This document shows, piece after piece, positions 25,936-35,303 of a DNA stretch of 64,000 bases. A program made the translations under genes and the position numbers. Within the stretch, counting starts at the first letter, position 1. Each line of letters begins with the position of its first letter. The notes beneath the pieces were generated by a model. It was not told where the DNA came from. It did not search any database and saw nothing but the letters and a program-made list of their open reading frames with translations. Where the stretch lies: NCBI RefSeq assembly GCF_013694105.1, contig NZ_JACEFG010000001.1, positions 62,001 through 126,000 on the forward strand, given 5' to 3'. This DNA comes from Halobacillus locisalis. GTDB taxonomy: Bacteria > Bacillota > Bacilli > Bacillales > Halobacillaceae.

Positions 25936-27042
25936 GTCTCCGAGGATAAAGGATTTAGCAAGGTGAAAAAGACCAGAAGTGTAGAGGGTCTTTATCGTTA
26001 CGATGACGAAAGGACTTAAAATCATCCCGTACACCCCTAATAATTGAAAGCCTAAAAACAAACCGATTAACAATAAGACCGGTGGTACGCCAAAATGAGA
26101 AGCGAGTAACTTCGGTTCTAACACTTGTCTAGTGATCACAATCACGGCATATAGAATCGACAGCCCGATCGTCATGGAGAACTGACCACTGAAAAATGAA
26201 TAGATTGCCCAAGGGATGAAAATCACACCTGTACCTACGTAGGGAATGACATCGACAAGTGCAGCAATCAATGTAATACTTAGAACATGGTTGACATTAA
26301 GAATAGTGAGCCCTACCCAAATCAATAGTGTAGAAGTACAAATAAGAATGCATTGGGCCTTCATAATTCCGGTTATAGTCTGACGGAGTTGCCTAGGAAT
26401 CATCCCTCCTTTTTCGAGTATGGTACGAGGTGTGAGGGACTCTACAACACCTAAGATCTTATTCCAATCTTTGCTGAAAAAAAAGGTCGCTAAAATGCCG
26501 ACAATCAGGGCTGTCAGTGACATAGGTAAGCTAGCTATGGCACTGGTGATGGTCTCCAAGAATGATTGTAAGAGTCCGGCGGCGAAAGAGCTGGCTTTAG
26601 TTTGAAGGACCTGAATAGAATCGGTAAGAGAATGTCTTTGTGTGTCGTTCATTGTTCCAAGCCATCCTTCGATTTTATGGATCATTGGAGTGGCTAACAG
26701 GGTTAATTGGTCCGTAATATGATGAATCAATCGTTGTAGTTGTGCTGGTGTTTCTGAAGCTAAGAAATGAACACCTCGAATGGCTTCTACTAGCACGAGA
26801 AGAAAGAAGGCCGCCATGAACAGACAAAAAAATAGCACAATCACTAGAGTGGCAAAGGTTCGGGAAAGTTTCATTTGTCTTTCTAGCAATTGGATGAACG
26901 GTTGCAGCAAAGCGGCTATACATAGAGCGATGACAAAAGGATAAAGGTATGTCCAGGATAAAGTCATGATCAAAACAGTACATGTTATAGCCAGTAAGAC
27001 TAAGCACAATCTAAAGAAACGATAAATCAGCTGGTTGTCCAA
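25927..27042 (-). CDS. ytvI: Sporulation integral membrane protein YtvI, AI-2E exporter family
   Basis: A 371-residue protein with about eight membrane helices, of the AI-2E/PerM transporter family. The size equals that of B. subtilis YtvI, a sporulation-associated member at the same locus. Typical features are the paired N-terminal helices, a long amphipathic middle part and the late segment DVIPYVGTGVIFIPWA. The substrate is unknown. The start is TTG 27042: AAGGAGG lies nine bases before it, while the in-frame GTG 27066 is upstream of that site. Confidence 0.85.
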   Translation of the reverse strand: MDNQLIYRFFRLCLVLLAITCTVLIMTLSWTYLYPFVIALCIAALLQPFIQLLERQMKLSRTFATLVIVLFFCLFMAAFFLLVLVEAIRGVHFLASETPAQLQRLIHHITDQLTLLATPMIHKIEGWLGTMNDTQRHSLTDSIQVLQTKASSFAAGLLQSFLETITSAIASLPMSLTALIVGILATFFFSKDWNKILGVVESLTPRTILEKGGMIPRQLRQTITGIMKAQCILICTSTLLIWVGLTILNVNHVLSITLIAALVDVIPYVGTGVIFIPWAIYSFFSGQFSMTIGLSILYAVIVITRQVLEPKLLASHFGVPPVLLLIGLFLGFQLLGVYGMILSPFVIVTIKTLYTSGLFHLAKSFILGDQK

Positions 27043-27176
27043 GGTAAAACGCCTCCTTACTTTCACAAGTTAAATGGTGGAGAACAACCCGGTTCTATGT
27101 TTTTCTACACAGGAAAACAGAATGTGTCTGATTGTAGTTCCATTCGATAAAAAGACAGGAAATTAACCGGTTTCAA

Positions 27177-27205
27177 TTCACATTCTCTTCAGAATACTTT
27201 ATAAT
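27177..27205 (+). promoter_or_regulatory. Sigma-A promoter of citZ
   Basis: TTCACA, 17-base spacer, TATAAT. It leaves a leader of about 95 bases before the citZ start. Confidence 0.75.
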
Positions 27206-27245
27206 TGAATTTGGGGTTCATTTCCTAATTGTATATACGATAAAA

Positions 27246-27259
27246 GTAAAGCGTTTTCT
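27246..27259 (+). promoter_or_regulatory. Possible CcpA cre site in the citZ leader
   Basis: GTAAAGCGTTTTCT resembles the cre consensus TGNAANCGNWNNCA in its core but misses the first two and the last positions. It lies downstream of the promoter, where a roadblock site would be. In B. subtilis citZ is under carbon catabolite control. Confidence 0.35.
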
Positions 27260-27307
27260 TGTCGATTGGACAATGAGAACTTCGAATTACTTAAAAGGAG
27301 AGATTGT

Positions 27308-28423
27308 ATGTCATCTACTAAAGGTCTAGAAGGAATCACAGCAACGGATTCGTCCATTAGCTCGATAATCAACGACAAACTTACCTACGTTGGATACGAT
27401 ATCGACGATCTAGCAAACAACTCTAGTTTTGAAGAGGTCGTTTATTTACTTTGGAATCAAAAGCTTCCTACATTGAGCGAGTTGAATGAATTTAAAACAG
27501 AACTCATTTCAAATATGGATATACCTACTGAAGTTGTGGACCATCTGAAAGGATATGATCTATCGACTGTACATCCAATGGCTGCTCTGCGGACGGCTGT
27601 ATCGATGCTTGGACTATTCGATCCGGAATCGGACGTCATGGAAGAAGCAGCGAACAAGCGAAAAGCACTGCGTCTACAAGCCAAAATTCCTACAGTCGTT
27701 ACAGCATTCGCTCGAATCCGAAAAGGGGAAGAGCCAGTTTCTCCGAAGAAAGAATTAAGCTTTGCTGCAAACTTCTTGTACATGCTAAATGGCAAAGACC
27801 CTGAAGATATCGAAGTAGAAGCATTTAATAAAGCGCTCGTTCTTCATGCAGACCACGAATTGAATGCTTCAACCTTCACAGCACGTGTATGTGTAGCTAC
27901 GCTATCTGACGTGTACTCAGGCGTGACAGCAGCCATCGGTGCCTTGAAAGGCCCTCTTCACGGTGGTGCCAACGAGCGAGTGATGAAGATGTTGACTGAG
28001 ATCGGCGACGTAGATAATGCGATCCCTGCCATTGAGAAAAAATTGGAAAACAAAGAAAAAATCATGGGTATGGGACACCGTGTTTATCGTACAGGCGATC
28101 CACGTGCGAAACACTTAAGAGAAATGTCTCGTGAATTGACTGAACTTACAGGTCAATCGAAATACTATGAGATGTCTGTGAAGATTGAAGATTATATTAA
28201 AGAAAACAAAGGGCTTCCGGCAAACGTAGACTTTTATTCTGCGTCCGTCTACCACAGCCTTGGAATCGATCACGATGTTTTCACACCAATATTTGCGGTA
28301 AGTCGTGTGTCTGGATGGTTGGCTCACATCCTAGAGCAATACTCAAATAACCGACTAATTCGCCCGAGAGCAGAATACGTAGGGCCTAAAGGTCAAACTT
28401 ATACACCGATTGAAGAGCGTTAA
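27308..28423 (+). CDS. citZ: Citrate synthase
   Basis: A 371-residue type I citrate synthase, joining oxaloacetate and acetyl-CoA to enter the TCA cycle. Active-site regions include the HADHELNASTF segment (near residue 180), GPLHGGANERV (near residue 215) and the MGMGHRVYRTGDPR motif (near residue 253). ATG 27308 follows AAAAGGAG. It heads the citZ-icd-mdh cluster found in Bacillus, here with its own promoter and a possible cre site. Confidence 0.96.
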   Translation: MSSTKGLEGITATDSSISSIINDKLTYVGYDIDDLANNSSFEEVVYLLWNQKLPTLSELNEFKTELISNMDIPTEVVDHLKGYDLSTVHPMAALRTAVSMLGLFDPESDVMEEAANKRKALRLQAKIPTVVTAFARIRKGEEPVSPKKELSFAANFLYMLNGKDPEDIEVEAFNKALVLHADHELNASTFTARVCVATLSDVYSGVTAAIGALKGPLHGGANERVMKMLTEIGDVDNAIPAIEKKLENKEKIMGMGHRVYRTGDPRAKHLREMSRELTELTGQSKYYEMSVKIEDYIKENKGLPANVDFYSASVYHSLGIDHDVFTPIFAVSRVSGWLAHILEQYSNNRLIRPRAEYVGPKGQTYTPIEER

Positions 28424-28541
28424 GAACCAAACAGCCTTTTATTAGGGCGGTGCTTTTTCTTGTGTATAATTTAACGTATGATAGAAGGGGATGTTACATC
28501 CCAAAAAAGTTAGTAAGCAATATTATTCAGGAGGGTTTCCA

Positions 28542-29816
28542 TTGACACAATCAGAAAAAATCACAGTAGAACAAAACGGAGAATTAAACGTACCTAATCG
28601 TCCCGTCATTCCTTTCATCGAAGGTGATGGAATCGGACCAGATATTTGGGCAGCAGCGAGTCGCGTAATCGAAGCGGCCGTTGATAAAGCGTATAACGGT
28701 GAAAAATCAATCGAGTGGAAAGAAGTATATGCTGGTCAAAAAGCTTACGATAAGTCCGGTGAGTGGTTGCCAGAAGCTACATTAGACACGATCCGTGATT
28801 ATAAAATCGCGATCAAAGGACCTCTTACAACACCGATCGGTGGAGGAATTCGTTCATTGAACGTAGCACTACGTCAAGAGCTGGACTTATTTACATGTCT
28901 TCGTCCTGTCCGCTACTTCGAAGGCGTACCGTCTCCTGTTAAGCGCCCTGAAGATACCGATATGGCCATCTTCCGTGAGAACACTGAAGATATTTATGCT
29001 GGAATCGAGTGGCAACAAGGAACACCTGAAGTGAAGAAAGTGATTGACTTCCTTCAAAATGAAATGGGTGTACATAACATCCGTTTCCCAGAGACGTCTG
29101 GAATCGGAATTAAGCCTGTTTCTGAAGAAGGGACAAAGCGACTTGTACGTGCGGCAATTGATTATGCCCTGAACGAAGGTCGTAAGAATGTAACACTTGT
29201 ACACAAAGGAAACATCATGAAGTTCACAGAAGGCTCCTTTAAATCATGGGGATACGAAGTGGCTGAAGAAGAATATGCGGACAAAGTGTTCACGTGGGCA
29301 GAATATGATCGCATTGTAGAAAAAGAAGGAAAAGATGCAGCAAACAAAGCCCAAGATGCTGCCGAAGCTGAAGGGAAGCTGATTGTAAAAGACGCTATTG
29401 CGGATATCTTCCTTCAACAAATCCTTACTCGTCCAAAAGAGTTTGACGTTGTCGCTACCATGAACTTGAATGGTGACTATATTTCCGATGCTCTTGCTGC
29501 ACAAGTAGGTGGAATCGGAATTGCACCTGGAGCGAATATCAACTTTGAAACGGGTCACGCCATTTTTGAAGCAACACACGGAACGGCACCGAAATATGCG
29601 GGAATGGATAAAGTAAACCCATCATCTGTTATTCTTTCTGGTGTACTTATGCTTGAGCACCTAGGTTGGAGAGAAGCAGCAGAACTGATCTCCAATTCTA
29701 TGGATAAAACAATTGGTAGTAAGACGGTCACATACGACTTCGCTCGTATGATGGACGGTGCTACAGAAGTTAAATGTTCTGAATTCGGAGATGCCCTTAT
29801 CAACAACATGGGATAA
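28542..29816 (+). CDS. icd: NADP-dependent isocitrate dehydrogenase
   Basis: A 424-residue NADP-type isocitrate dehydrogenase, converting isocitrate to 2-oxoglutarate. Motifs: [13 protein letters not shown], the substrate-binding [10 protein letters not shown] (with the Ser that is phosphorylated in E. coli), [14 protein letters not shown] and [11 protein letters not shown]. The start is TTG 28542 behind CAGGAGGG; the upstream ATG 28491 has no matching site. TATAAT at 28465-28470 may be an own promoter, with no convincing -35. Confidence 0.96.
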   Translation: MTQSEKITVEQNGELNVPNRPVIPFIEGDGIGPDIWAAASRVIEAAVDKAYNGEKSIEWKEVYAGQKAYDKSGEWLPEATLDTIRDYKIAIKGPLTTPIGGGIRSLNVALRQELDLFTCLRPVRYFEGVPSPVKRPEDTDMAIFRENTEDIYAGIEWQQGTPEVKKVIDFLQNEMGVHNIRFPETSGIGIKPVSEEGTKRLVRAAIDYALNEGRKNVTLVHKGNIMKFTEGSFKSWGYEVAEEEYADKVFTWAEYDRIVEKEGKDAANKAQDAAEAEGKLIVKDAIADIFLQQILTRPKEFDVVATMNLNGDYISDALAAQVGGIGIAPGANINFETGHAIFEATHGTAPKYAGMDKVNPSSVILSGVLMLEHLGWREAAELISNSMDKTIGSKTVTYDFARMMDGATEVKCSEFGDALINNMG

Positions 29817-29840
29817 TTCGGATGCAGTGTGCATTTTGAG

Positions 29841-29883
29841 TAAAACACCAGCATGAAGGTGAAACCTTCTTGCTGGTGTTTTA
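29841..29883 (+). terminator. Hairpin terminator between icd and mdh
   Basis: A long stem: TAAAACACCAGCA with TGCTGGTGTTTTA outside, TGAAGGT / ACCTTC inside. The T-run is part of the stem, so mdh may depend on its own promoter (TATAAT at 29911-29916, weak -35). Confidence 0.75.
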
Positions 29884-29944
29884 CATAAGGATAAGACAGT
29901 AGATTCAAACTATAATGAAATAACCTTGGAGGAAGGGGATTGTG

Positions 29945-30883
29945 ATGGCCATTCGTAGAAATAAAATCTCAGTCATTGGTGCAGGTTTCACCGGAGCTAC
30001 AACAGCCTTGATGTTAGCTCAAAAAGAGTTGGGGGATGTCGTGCTCGTTGATGTTCCTGACATGGAAGACCCAACGAAAGGAAAAGCTTTAGATATGTTG
30101 GAAGCCAGTCCTGTACAAGGTTTCGATGCGGATATTAAAGGTACATCAAGCTATGAGGATACGAAAGATTCTGATCTCGTCATTATTACAGCGGGGATTG
30201 CCAGGAAACCTGGTATGAGTCGTGATGACCTTGTCGCGACAAACTCCAAGATTATGAAGAGCGTGACGAAAGAAATCGTCAAATACTCTCCAGACTGCTA
30301 TATAGTGGTGTTGACCAATCCGGTTGATGCTATGACGTATTCTGTTTTTCAAGAAGCAGGACTGCCGAAGAACCGTGTCATTGGTCAATCCGGTGTATTG
30401 GATACCGCACGTTTCCGTACGTTTGTAGCAGAAGAATTGAACGTATCGATTAAAGATGTAACTGGATTTGTGCTTGGCGGTCACGGAGATGACATGGTCC
30501 CTCTTACTCGCTACTCCTTTGCGGGAGGCATTCCGTTAGAGAAGCTGATCGCGAAAGATCGTTTGGATGAAATTGTCGAGCGTACGCGCAAAGGTGGCGG
30601 CGAAATTGTCGGACTCCTAGGTAATGGCAGTGCTTATTATGCACCGGCTGCTTCACTTGTTCAGATGGCAGAAGCTATTCTAAAAGATCAGAGAAGGATT
30701 TTACCAGCAATCGCTTACCTTGAAGGCGAGTATGGGTATGAGGGAATCTACTTAGGTGTTCCTACCATACTTGGAGGCAATGGAATCGAAGAAGTCATTG
30801 AGTTAGAACTTACAGAGGATGAAAAGCAGCAATTGGATAAGTCCGCAGACTCTGTTAAAAATGTTCTTGATGTATTAAAATAA
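29945..30883 (+). CDS. mdh: Malate dehydrogenase
   Basis: A 312-residue LDH-like malate dehydrogenase, oxidising malate to oxaloacetate with NAD. The Rossmann loop is [10 protein letters not shown], with an acidic residue at the end of the second strand (VLVDVPD) that favours NAD. Substrate and catalytic motifs are [18 protein letters not shown] and the catalytic-His segment [13 protein letters not shown] 29945 follows GGAGGAAGGGG. It closes the citZ-icd-mdh group. Confidence 0.96.
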   Translation: MAIRRNKISVIGAGFTGATTALMLAQKELGDVVLVDVPDMEDPTKGKALDMLEASPVQGFDADIKGTSSYEDTKDSDLVIITAGIARKPGMSRDDLVATNSKIMKSVTKEIVKYSPDCYIVVLTNPVDAMTYSVFQEAGLPKNRVIGQSGVLDTARFRTFVAEELNVSIKDVTGFVLGGHGDDMVPLTRYSFAGGIPLEKLIAKDRLDEIVERTRKGGGEIVGLLGNGSAYYAPAASLVQMAEAILKDQRRILPAIAYLEGEYGYEGIYLGVPTILGGNGIEEVIELELTEDEKQQLDKSADSVKNVLDVLK

Positions 30884-30892
30884 AGAAAGAGG

Positions 30893-30922
30893 GATTCGAG
30901 GCCTATCCTCGGATCTTTTTTT
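30893..30922 (+). terminator. Terminator of mdh
   Basis: GATTCGAGG / CCTCGGATC stem (one G-T pair), 5-base loop, seven T. Confidence 0.8.
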
Positions 30923-30931
30923 AACTTAAAC

Positions 30932-30945
30932 AGAAAACGCTTACA
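30932..30945 (+). promoter_or_regulatory. Possible CcpA cre site before the MaoC-like gene
   Basis: AGAAAACGCTTACA matches the cre consensus except for the first base. It sits immediately before the ribosome binding site of the next gene. Confidence 0.4.
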
Positions 30946-30958
30946 AAGAGGTGGCTGT

Positions 30959-31435
30959 ATGTTAGATAAGAAACGAAAGTTAGGTAAGAAAATCAGAGAT
31001 ATTCGAGTAGGGGAAACGTTTACGACATCGTTTACCGTTGAGGATCGTGATTTACTTATGTATTTAGGGTTGACGGATGATGCGAATCCACTCTATATAC
31101 AACATGACTATGCATCACAAACACCTTTTAAACGGCCGGTCGCGCCTACGGTTATGGTCATGGGGATGGTGTCTTCCATTGTGTCCATGCACTTGCCTGG
31201 TCCTGGCAGTCATATCGTCCATCAAGAACTCTCCTATCCGAAGCCTGTCTATCATTATGCGGAAATCAGGTTCAATGTAGAAGTGACGAACGTGGATGTG
31301 TCAGACCACTTAGTGGATCTCCAAGTGATTGGGTACGATGAAGAAGGAGATGAAGTGTTAAAAGGAAAACTGGCGGTTCATCCGCCGTATGAACCGAGCT
31401 CAATGAATGCGACATCGCTTGAGAATTTCTATTAA
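30959..31435 (+). CDS. MaoC-like hotdog dehydratase family protein
   Basis: A 158-residue single hotdog domain of the MaoC/R-hydratase type. The N-terminal RVGETFTTSFTVEDRDLLMYLGLTDDANPLY pattern (positions 16-46) contains the D-x4-H-like catalytic segment region, but the usual His of the hydratase motif reads Y-I-Q-H a few residues on, so activity is uncertain. MaoC proteins hydrate enoyl-CoA. ATG 30959 follows AAAGAGGTGG. Placed between mdh and phoP with a cre-like site, it might be carbon-regulated; the substrate is unknown. Confidence 0.75.
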   Translation: MLDKKRKLGKKIRDIRVGETFTTSFTVEDRDLLMYLGLTDDANPLYIQHDYASQTPFKRPVAPTVMVMGMVSSIVSMHLPGPGSHIVHQELSYPKPVYHYAEIRFNVEVTNVDVSDHLVDLQVIGYDEEGDEVLKGKLAVHPPYEPSSMNATSLENFY

Positions 31436-31465
31436 TACTTTGGTTGACTTCAAAACCAAACTGGA

Positions 31466-31496
31466 AAGGGAGACTAGGATTAGTCTTCCTTTTTTA
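31466..31496 (+). terminator. Terminator of the MaoC-like gene
   Basis: AAGGGAGACT / AGTCTTCCTT stem (one G-T pair), 6-base loop, T-run. The remaining 210 bases to phoP hold no clear promoter consensus apart from a TATGAT at 31670-31675. Confidence 0.75.
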
Positions 31497-31706
31497 CGTT
31501 GTAAGTAGCTTCTAAGGTATGAATTCATAGCGGCTTCTGATTTCCAGCACATAAAAACATGTTATAGAATGTATAAAGAACCCGTTTATAATAGCAAACT
31601 CTTGTTAGATCCTTTATTAAGTTTAAGTAAAAATGATAAACATCCGTGTTCAAATTGTAAACTTCATTGTATGATGAAGGTAACTAGGAGCTTGAGGTGA
31701 TAGGAA

Positions 31707-32402
31707 ATGGAACAGAAGATTTTAATAGTAGACGATGAAGAATCAATTGTAACATTACTGAAGTACAATATTGACCAGGCTGGCTTTGAAACAGAGGTTG
31801 CCTATAACGGAACAGATGCTTTAGAAAAAGCATCGAATACCAATTTTGATTTGATTGTTTTAGATGTCATGCTTCCTGGCATGGATGGGATGGAAGTATG
31901 TAAACAATTACGTCAAAAGCAAGTAAACACCCCGATCCTCATGTTGACTGCAAAGGACGACGAATTCGATAAAGTACTAGGATTAGAACTTGGAGCGGAT
32001 GATTACTTAACGAAGCCTTTTAGTCCAAGGGAAGTGGTTGCTAGGATTAAAGCGATTCTACGCCGAATGGTTCGTGAACCAATAGAAGAAGATGGGGGAT
32101 TCATTAAAATTGCTGACTTGAGCATTTATCCTGAGCAATATGAAGCAACAATCAAAGAAGAGCCTTTGACTTTTACACCGAAGGAATTCGAGTTGCTGCT
32201 TTATTTGGCGCAAAATCTTGGACGGGTCCTCTCTAGAGATCAATTGCTGAGTGCTGTGTGGAACTATGATTTTGCTGGTGATACAAGAATTGTGGATGTT
32301 CATGTCAGTCACTTAAGAGAAAAGATAGAACCTGATACTAAAAAACCAGTCTATATTAAAACGATCCGTGGGCTTGGATATAAGATGGAGGAGCCTAAAT
32401 AG
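31707..32402 (+). CDS. phoP: Phosphate-regulon response regulator PhoP
   Basis: A 231-residue OmpR/PhoB-class response regulator. The receiver domain has the acidic pair DDEE (residues 9-12), the phospho-acceptor Asp in LDVMLPGMDG (near residue 53) and the conserved Lys in TKPFSP (near residue 102). The C-terminal winged helix ends in KTIRGLGYKME. Together with the next gene it should sense phosphate limitation. The neighbourhood (mdh-phoP-phoR-polA) is the same as in B. subtilis. The kinase gene starts directly after the stop codon. Confidence 0.93.
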   Translation: MEQKILIVDDEESIVTLLKYNIDQAGFETEVAYNGTDALEKASNTNFDLIVLDVMLPGMDGMEVCKQLRQKQVNTPILMLTAKDDEFDKVLGLELGADDYLTKPFSPREVVARIKAILRRMVREPIEEDGGFIKIADLSIYPEQYEATIKEEPLTFTPKEFELLLYLAQNLGRVLSRDQLLSAVWNYDFAGDTRIVDVHVSHLREKIEPDTKKPVYIKTIRGLGYKMEEPK

Positions 32403-34157
32403 ATGCCTTCAAATACGAGACCACTTTTAACGTACACGGTCCTCGTTGTGATTGTAATGGTCGGCCTTGGAATCATTCTAGCACAGCTGACCCGTGGTTA
32501 TTTCATTAATATTTTTGAGCAGAGAATAGAAGTGGAAAGCCAATACTTTGCCACTTATTTAGAGAATTATACAGAAGACAATGATATCAATGAGGACGAT
32601 TTATTAGAATTCAGTGCTCAATTGAACACGGGGATGGTCTTGATCACTGATGAAGGAAATAAGGCCATTGATACAGTAGAGGCGATTCCCTTGATTTCCG
32701 AGCAGGAGAAGCAAATGGTAATGAACCGGGTGTTCGATGAGGAAGAGTCCAACCGTGAGGGTAAACTTGTTGAGAATATCTTTTATTACCCGATTGAACT
32801 CGATTACGGGAGCACTCAAGGAACGTTGATACTCCTCTCTCCCGTGAAGTCCCTTACAAATATTACAAAGAACATTTGGTTATTGATCGGAGTGACATTG
32901 TTACTTGGGTTGTTAGCTATCTTCTTTATCGGGTTCAACGTCTTTTCTAAATATGTTCGGCCGATCCGGTCGGCGGCTTCTGTTGCAACGGAGCTTGCGG
33001 ATGGCAATTATAAAGCAAGAACGTACGAAGGTCATTTCGGAGAGGCGGGTCAGTTGAGCCGGTCTATCAATATATTGGCTAGAAATTTACAGGAAATGAC
33101 GAGTACGAAGGGAATGCAGGAAAACCAGCTAGAAGCGGTGATTAATAACATGGGGAACGGGCTTGTCCTCATAGATGAGAAGGGGTATATCTTGCTGGTC
33201 AACCGTGCGTTTCTAGAGACCTTCGGCGGCGAAGGCACGGATTACGTCAGTTATTTGTATCACGACGCTATTCCTCATACAGCTATTCATGAGACCGTTC
33301 AGAAAATCTATATGTTCGAAGAAACGGTAAGTGAGACCTTCGTTTTACCTGTAAATATCGATCGGAAACACTTAGAAGTGACAGGGGCCCCGATCTTTAG
33401 TGAGAATAAGAAGTGGAAAGGCATTGTCCTTGTTTTCCACGATATTTCTGAGCTGAAGCAGCTCGAGCAAATGCGTAAGGACTTCGTTGCTAATGTATCA
33501 CATGAGCTTAAAACGCCGATCACATCGATACGAGGTTTCTCAGAGACCTTGTTGGACGGCGCAATGAAAGACGAAGCGATGCTTGAACAATTTTTGCAGA
33601 TTATCCTTAAAGAAAGTGGACGACTGCAATCTTTGATTCAAGACTTGTTGGAACTCTCGAAGCTAGAGCAAGATGACTTTCATTTAAATATTGAAAACAT
33701 CGGGATGCAACGGTTACTTCATGACTTAATTCCGATTGTTCAACAACAAGCGGACAATAAAGGGATTCGTTTGAACACTACTCTCGAGGAGGACCCGTTT
33801 GTTCAAGGGGATTCAAGTCGATTGAAGCAAGTGTTCATGAACCTTCTGACGAATGCCGTAAACTACACCCCAGAGGGTGGGGAAGTAGCCATTGAACTCG
33901 AAGAACTTGAGGATCATGTGAAAGTATCTGTGAAGGATAATGGTGTAGGTATTCCAGAGGAAGAAATTTCGAGGATTTTTGAGCGATTTTACAGAGTGGA
34001 TAAAGCCAGAAGTCGTAACTCTGGTGGAACTGGTTTAGGTCTTGCAATCGTGAAACACATTATAGAGGGCCACCATGGCAGGATCTATGTGGAGAGTGAA
34101 GTCGACAATGGGACAGTGTTTCATGTAGAGATCCCGAAGGAGTTTACACAAAATTAA
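32403..34157 (+). CDS. phoR: Phosphate-regulon sensor histidine kinase PhoR/PnpS
   Basis: A 584-residue membrane kinase. The first membrane helix covers residues 9-29, an extracytoplasmic sensor domain 30-155, the second helix about 157-180, then HAMP (180-235), PAS (240-350), and the kinase core. The phospho-acceptor is His366 in NVSHELKTPITSIRG; the ATP-binding domain has NLLTNAVNYTPEGG, DNGVGIPEE and GGTGLGLAIVKH. The start codon abuts the phoP stop, so the pair is translationally linked. A terminator follows. Confidence 0.92.
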   Translation: MPSNTRPLLTYTVLVVIVMVGLGIILAQLTRGYFINIFEQRIEVESQYFATYLENYTEDNDINEDDLLEFSAQLNTGMVLITDEGNKAIDTVEAIPLISEQEKQMVMNRVFDEEESNREGKLVENIFYYPIELDYGSTQGTLILLSPVKSLTNITKNIWLLIGVTLLLGLLAIFFIGFNVFSKYVRPIRSAASVATELADGNYKARTYEGHFGEAGQLSRSINILARNLQEMTSTKGMQENQLEAVINNMGNGLVLIDEKGYILLVNRAFLETFGGEGTDYVSYLYHDAIPHTAIHETVQKIYMFEETVSETFVLPVNIDRKHLEVTGAPIFSENKKWKGIVLVFHDISELKQLEQMRKDFVANVSHELKTPITSIRGFSETLLDGAMKDEAMLEQFLQIILKESGRLQSLIQDLLELSKLEQDDFHLNIENIGMQRLLHDLIPIVQQQADNKGIRLNTTLEEDPFVQGDSSRLKQVFMNLLTNAVNYTPEGGEVAIELEELEDHVKVSVKDNGVGIPEEEISRIFERFYRVDKARSRNSGGTGLGLAIVKHIIEGHHGRIYVESEVDNGTVFHVEIPKEFTQN

Positions 34158-34235
34158 TACTCTCTTCACTTTGTGTTTAAATTTGTTTGTTAAAGTACTT
34201 ATGAAACCCTTTCATCCAAGGTGTTTTCTCATTTG

Positions 34236-34267
34236 GGCAGAAGCATCCCTCGCTTCTGCCTTTTTTT
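34236..34267 (+). terminator. Terminator of phoPR
   Basis: GGCAGAAGC / GCTTCTGCC stem, 7-base loop, seven T. Confidence 0.88.
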
Positions 34268-34307
34268 GATGCTAAAAATATGAAATTGTCATTTAATTGA
34301 AACCCTT

Positions 34308-35216
34308 TTGGGATTGAAACCGTATTTTTATTACAAATACATAAAGAAGGGAATACGGGGGCTGAGATTCCTTAGAATAGCGATCCTTCTATTTGTTGGA
34401 TTAAGCTCTGTAGTCAATGTGAAAGAGGGAGAATACAAGGTTGTACGTCAATTTGGAGATGTTATTAAGATTCATGAAGATCCAGGCTTGAAATTTAAAA
34501 TTCCACTCGTGCAAGAGGTGTCTTCTTTATCGAAGAAGAAAAGGGTTTACGATGTAGATCAAAAGGAAATCACAACACTCGATAAGAAAAGAATGATTAT
34601 TGATAATTATGCAATCTGGAGCATTTCAAATCCAGAGTCGATGATTTCCAATGCACGTACAACCGCCAATGCGGAAGCGCGTATGGGAGAGTTCATTTTT
34701 TCCATTGTTCGAACGGAACTCGGTAAAATGAACTTCTCCGACATTATCAGTGAGGAAAGCTCGCGTGGAGAGTTGAACGAGAAAATCACCAGTCGAGTAA
34801 ATGAGTTTTTATCACGAGATAATTATGGGATTGTTGTTGATGATGTTCGCATCAAACGGTCTGACCTGCCTGAGGCGAACGAAAATGCAGTGTTCAATCA
34901 GATGATCACAGATCGAAATAAGGAAGCCCAGAAGTACTTGTCAGAAGGGGAAGCTGAGAAAATACGCGATATCTCAGAAGTGGATCGTGAAGTCAAAGAG
35001 ATGCTCTCTACAGCACGCGCGAATGCAGAGAAAATTCGGGCAGAAGGTGAGCAGCAAGCTGCACAAATCTATAATGATTCCTTCTCCCAAGACCAGGAAT
35101 TTTATCAATTGTATCGTACGTTAGAGTCTTATAAAAGGACAATTGACGGTGAAACGACGATTATCCTGCCTAAGGATTCACCGTATGCTCAACTTCTGTT
35201 AGGATATTTTGAATAA
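34308..35216 (+). CDS. hflC: Orphan HflC-like SPFH/band 7 protein, uncertain 5' end
   Basis: About 302 residues of HflC type: a short hydrophobic segment (around residues 22-36), NVKEGEYKVVRQFGDV at the start of the SPFH domain, the RMGEFIFSIVRTELG stretch and a C-terminal helical part (KAQ/AEGEAEKIR, AEGEQQAAQIYN). HflC normally pairs with HflK to form a membrane cage that modulates FtsH. No hflK is present. The frame opens only 40 bases after the phoPR terminator, the possible starts are TTG 34308 or 34314, and no good ribosome binding site is seen. The N-terminal cytoplasmic segment looks shorter than usual. It may be a remnant of a deleted hflK-hflC pair, or still be expressed from a weak start. 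Confidence 0.75.
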   Translation: MGLKPYFYYKYIKKGIRGLRFLRIAILLFVGLSSVVNVKEGEYKVVRQFGDVIKIHEDPGLKFKIPLVQEVSSLSKKKRVYDVDQKEITTLDKKRMIIDNYAIWSISNPESMISNARTTANAEARMGEFIFSIVRTELGKMNFSDIISEESSRGELNEKITSRVNEFLSRDNYGIVVDDVRIKRSDLPEANENAVFNQMITDRNKEAQKYLSEGEAEKIRDISEVDREVKEMLSTARANAEKIRAEGEQQAAQIYNDSFSQDQEFYQLYRTLESYKRTIDGETTIILPKDSPYAQLLLGYFE

Positions 35217-35303
35217 TCAAACGTGTGCGTCTTTTTCTTCTCTACTGTAATCATGGTAGAATAAAGGAAAAGACGCATGTTTATGTTCAGAGGAGTGGAA
35301 ACG

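Noticed and set aside
28431-28460. Possible terminator between citZ and icd
   Set aside because: The GCC / GGC stem is only three to four bases. citZ and icd may be co-transcribed.
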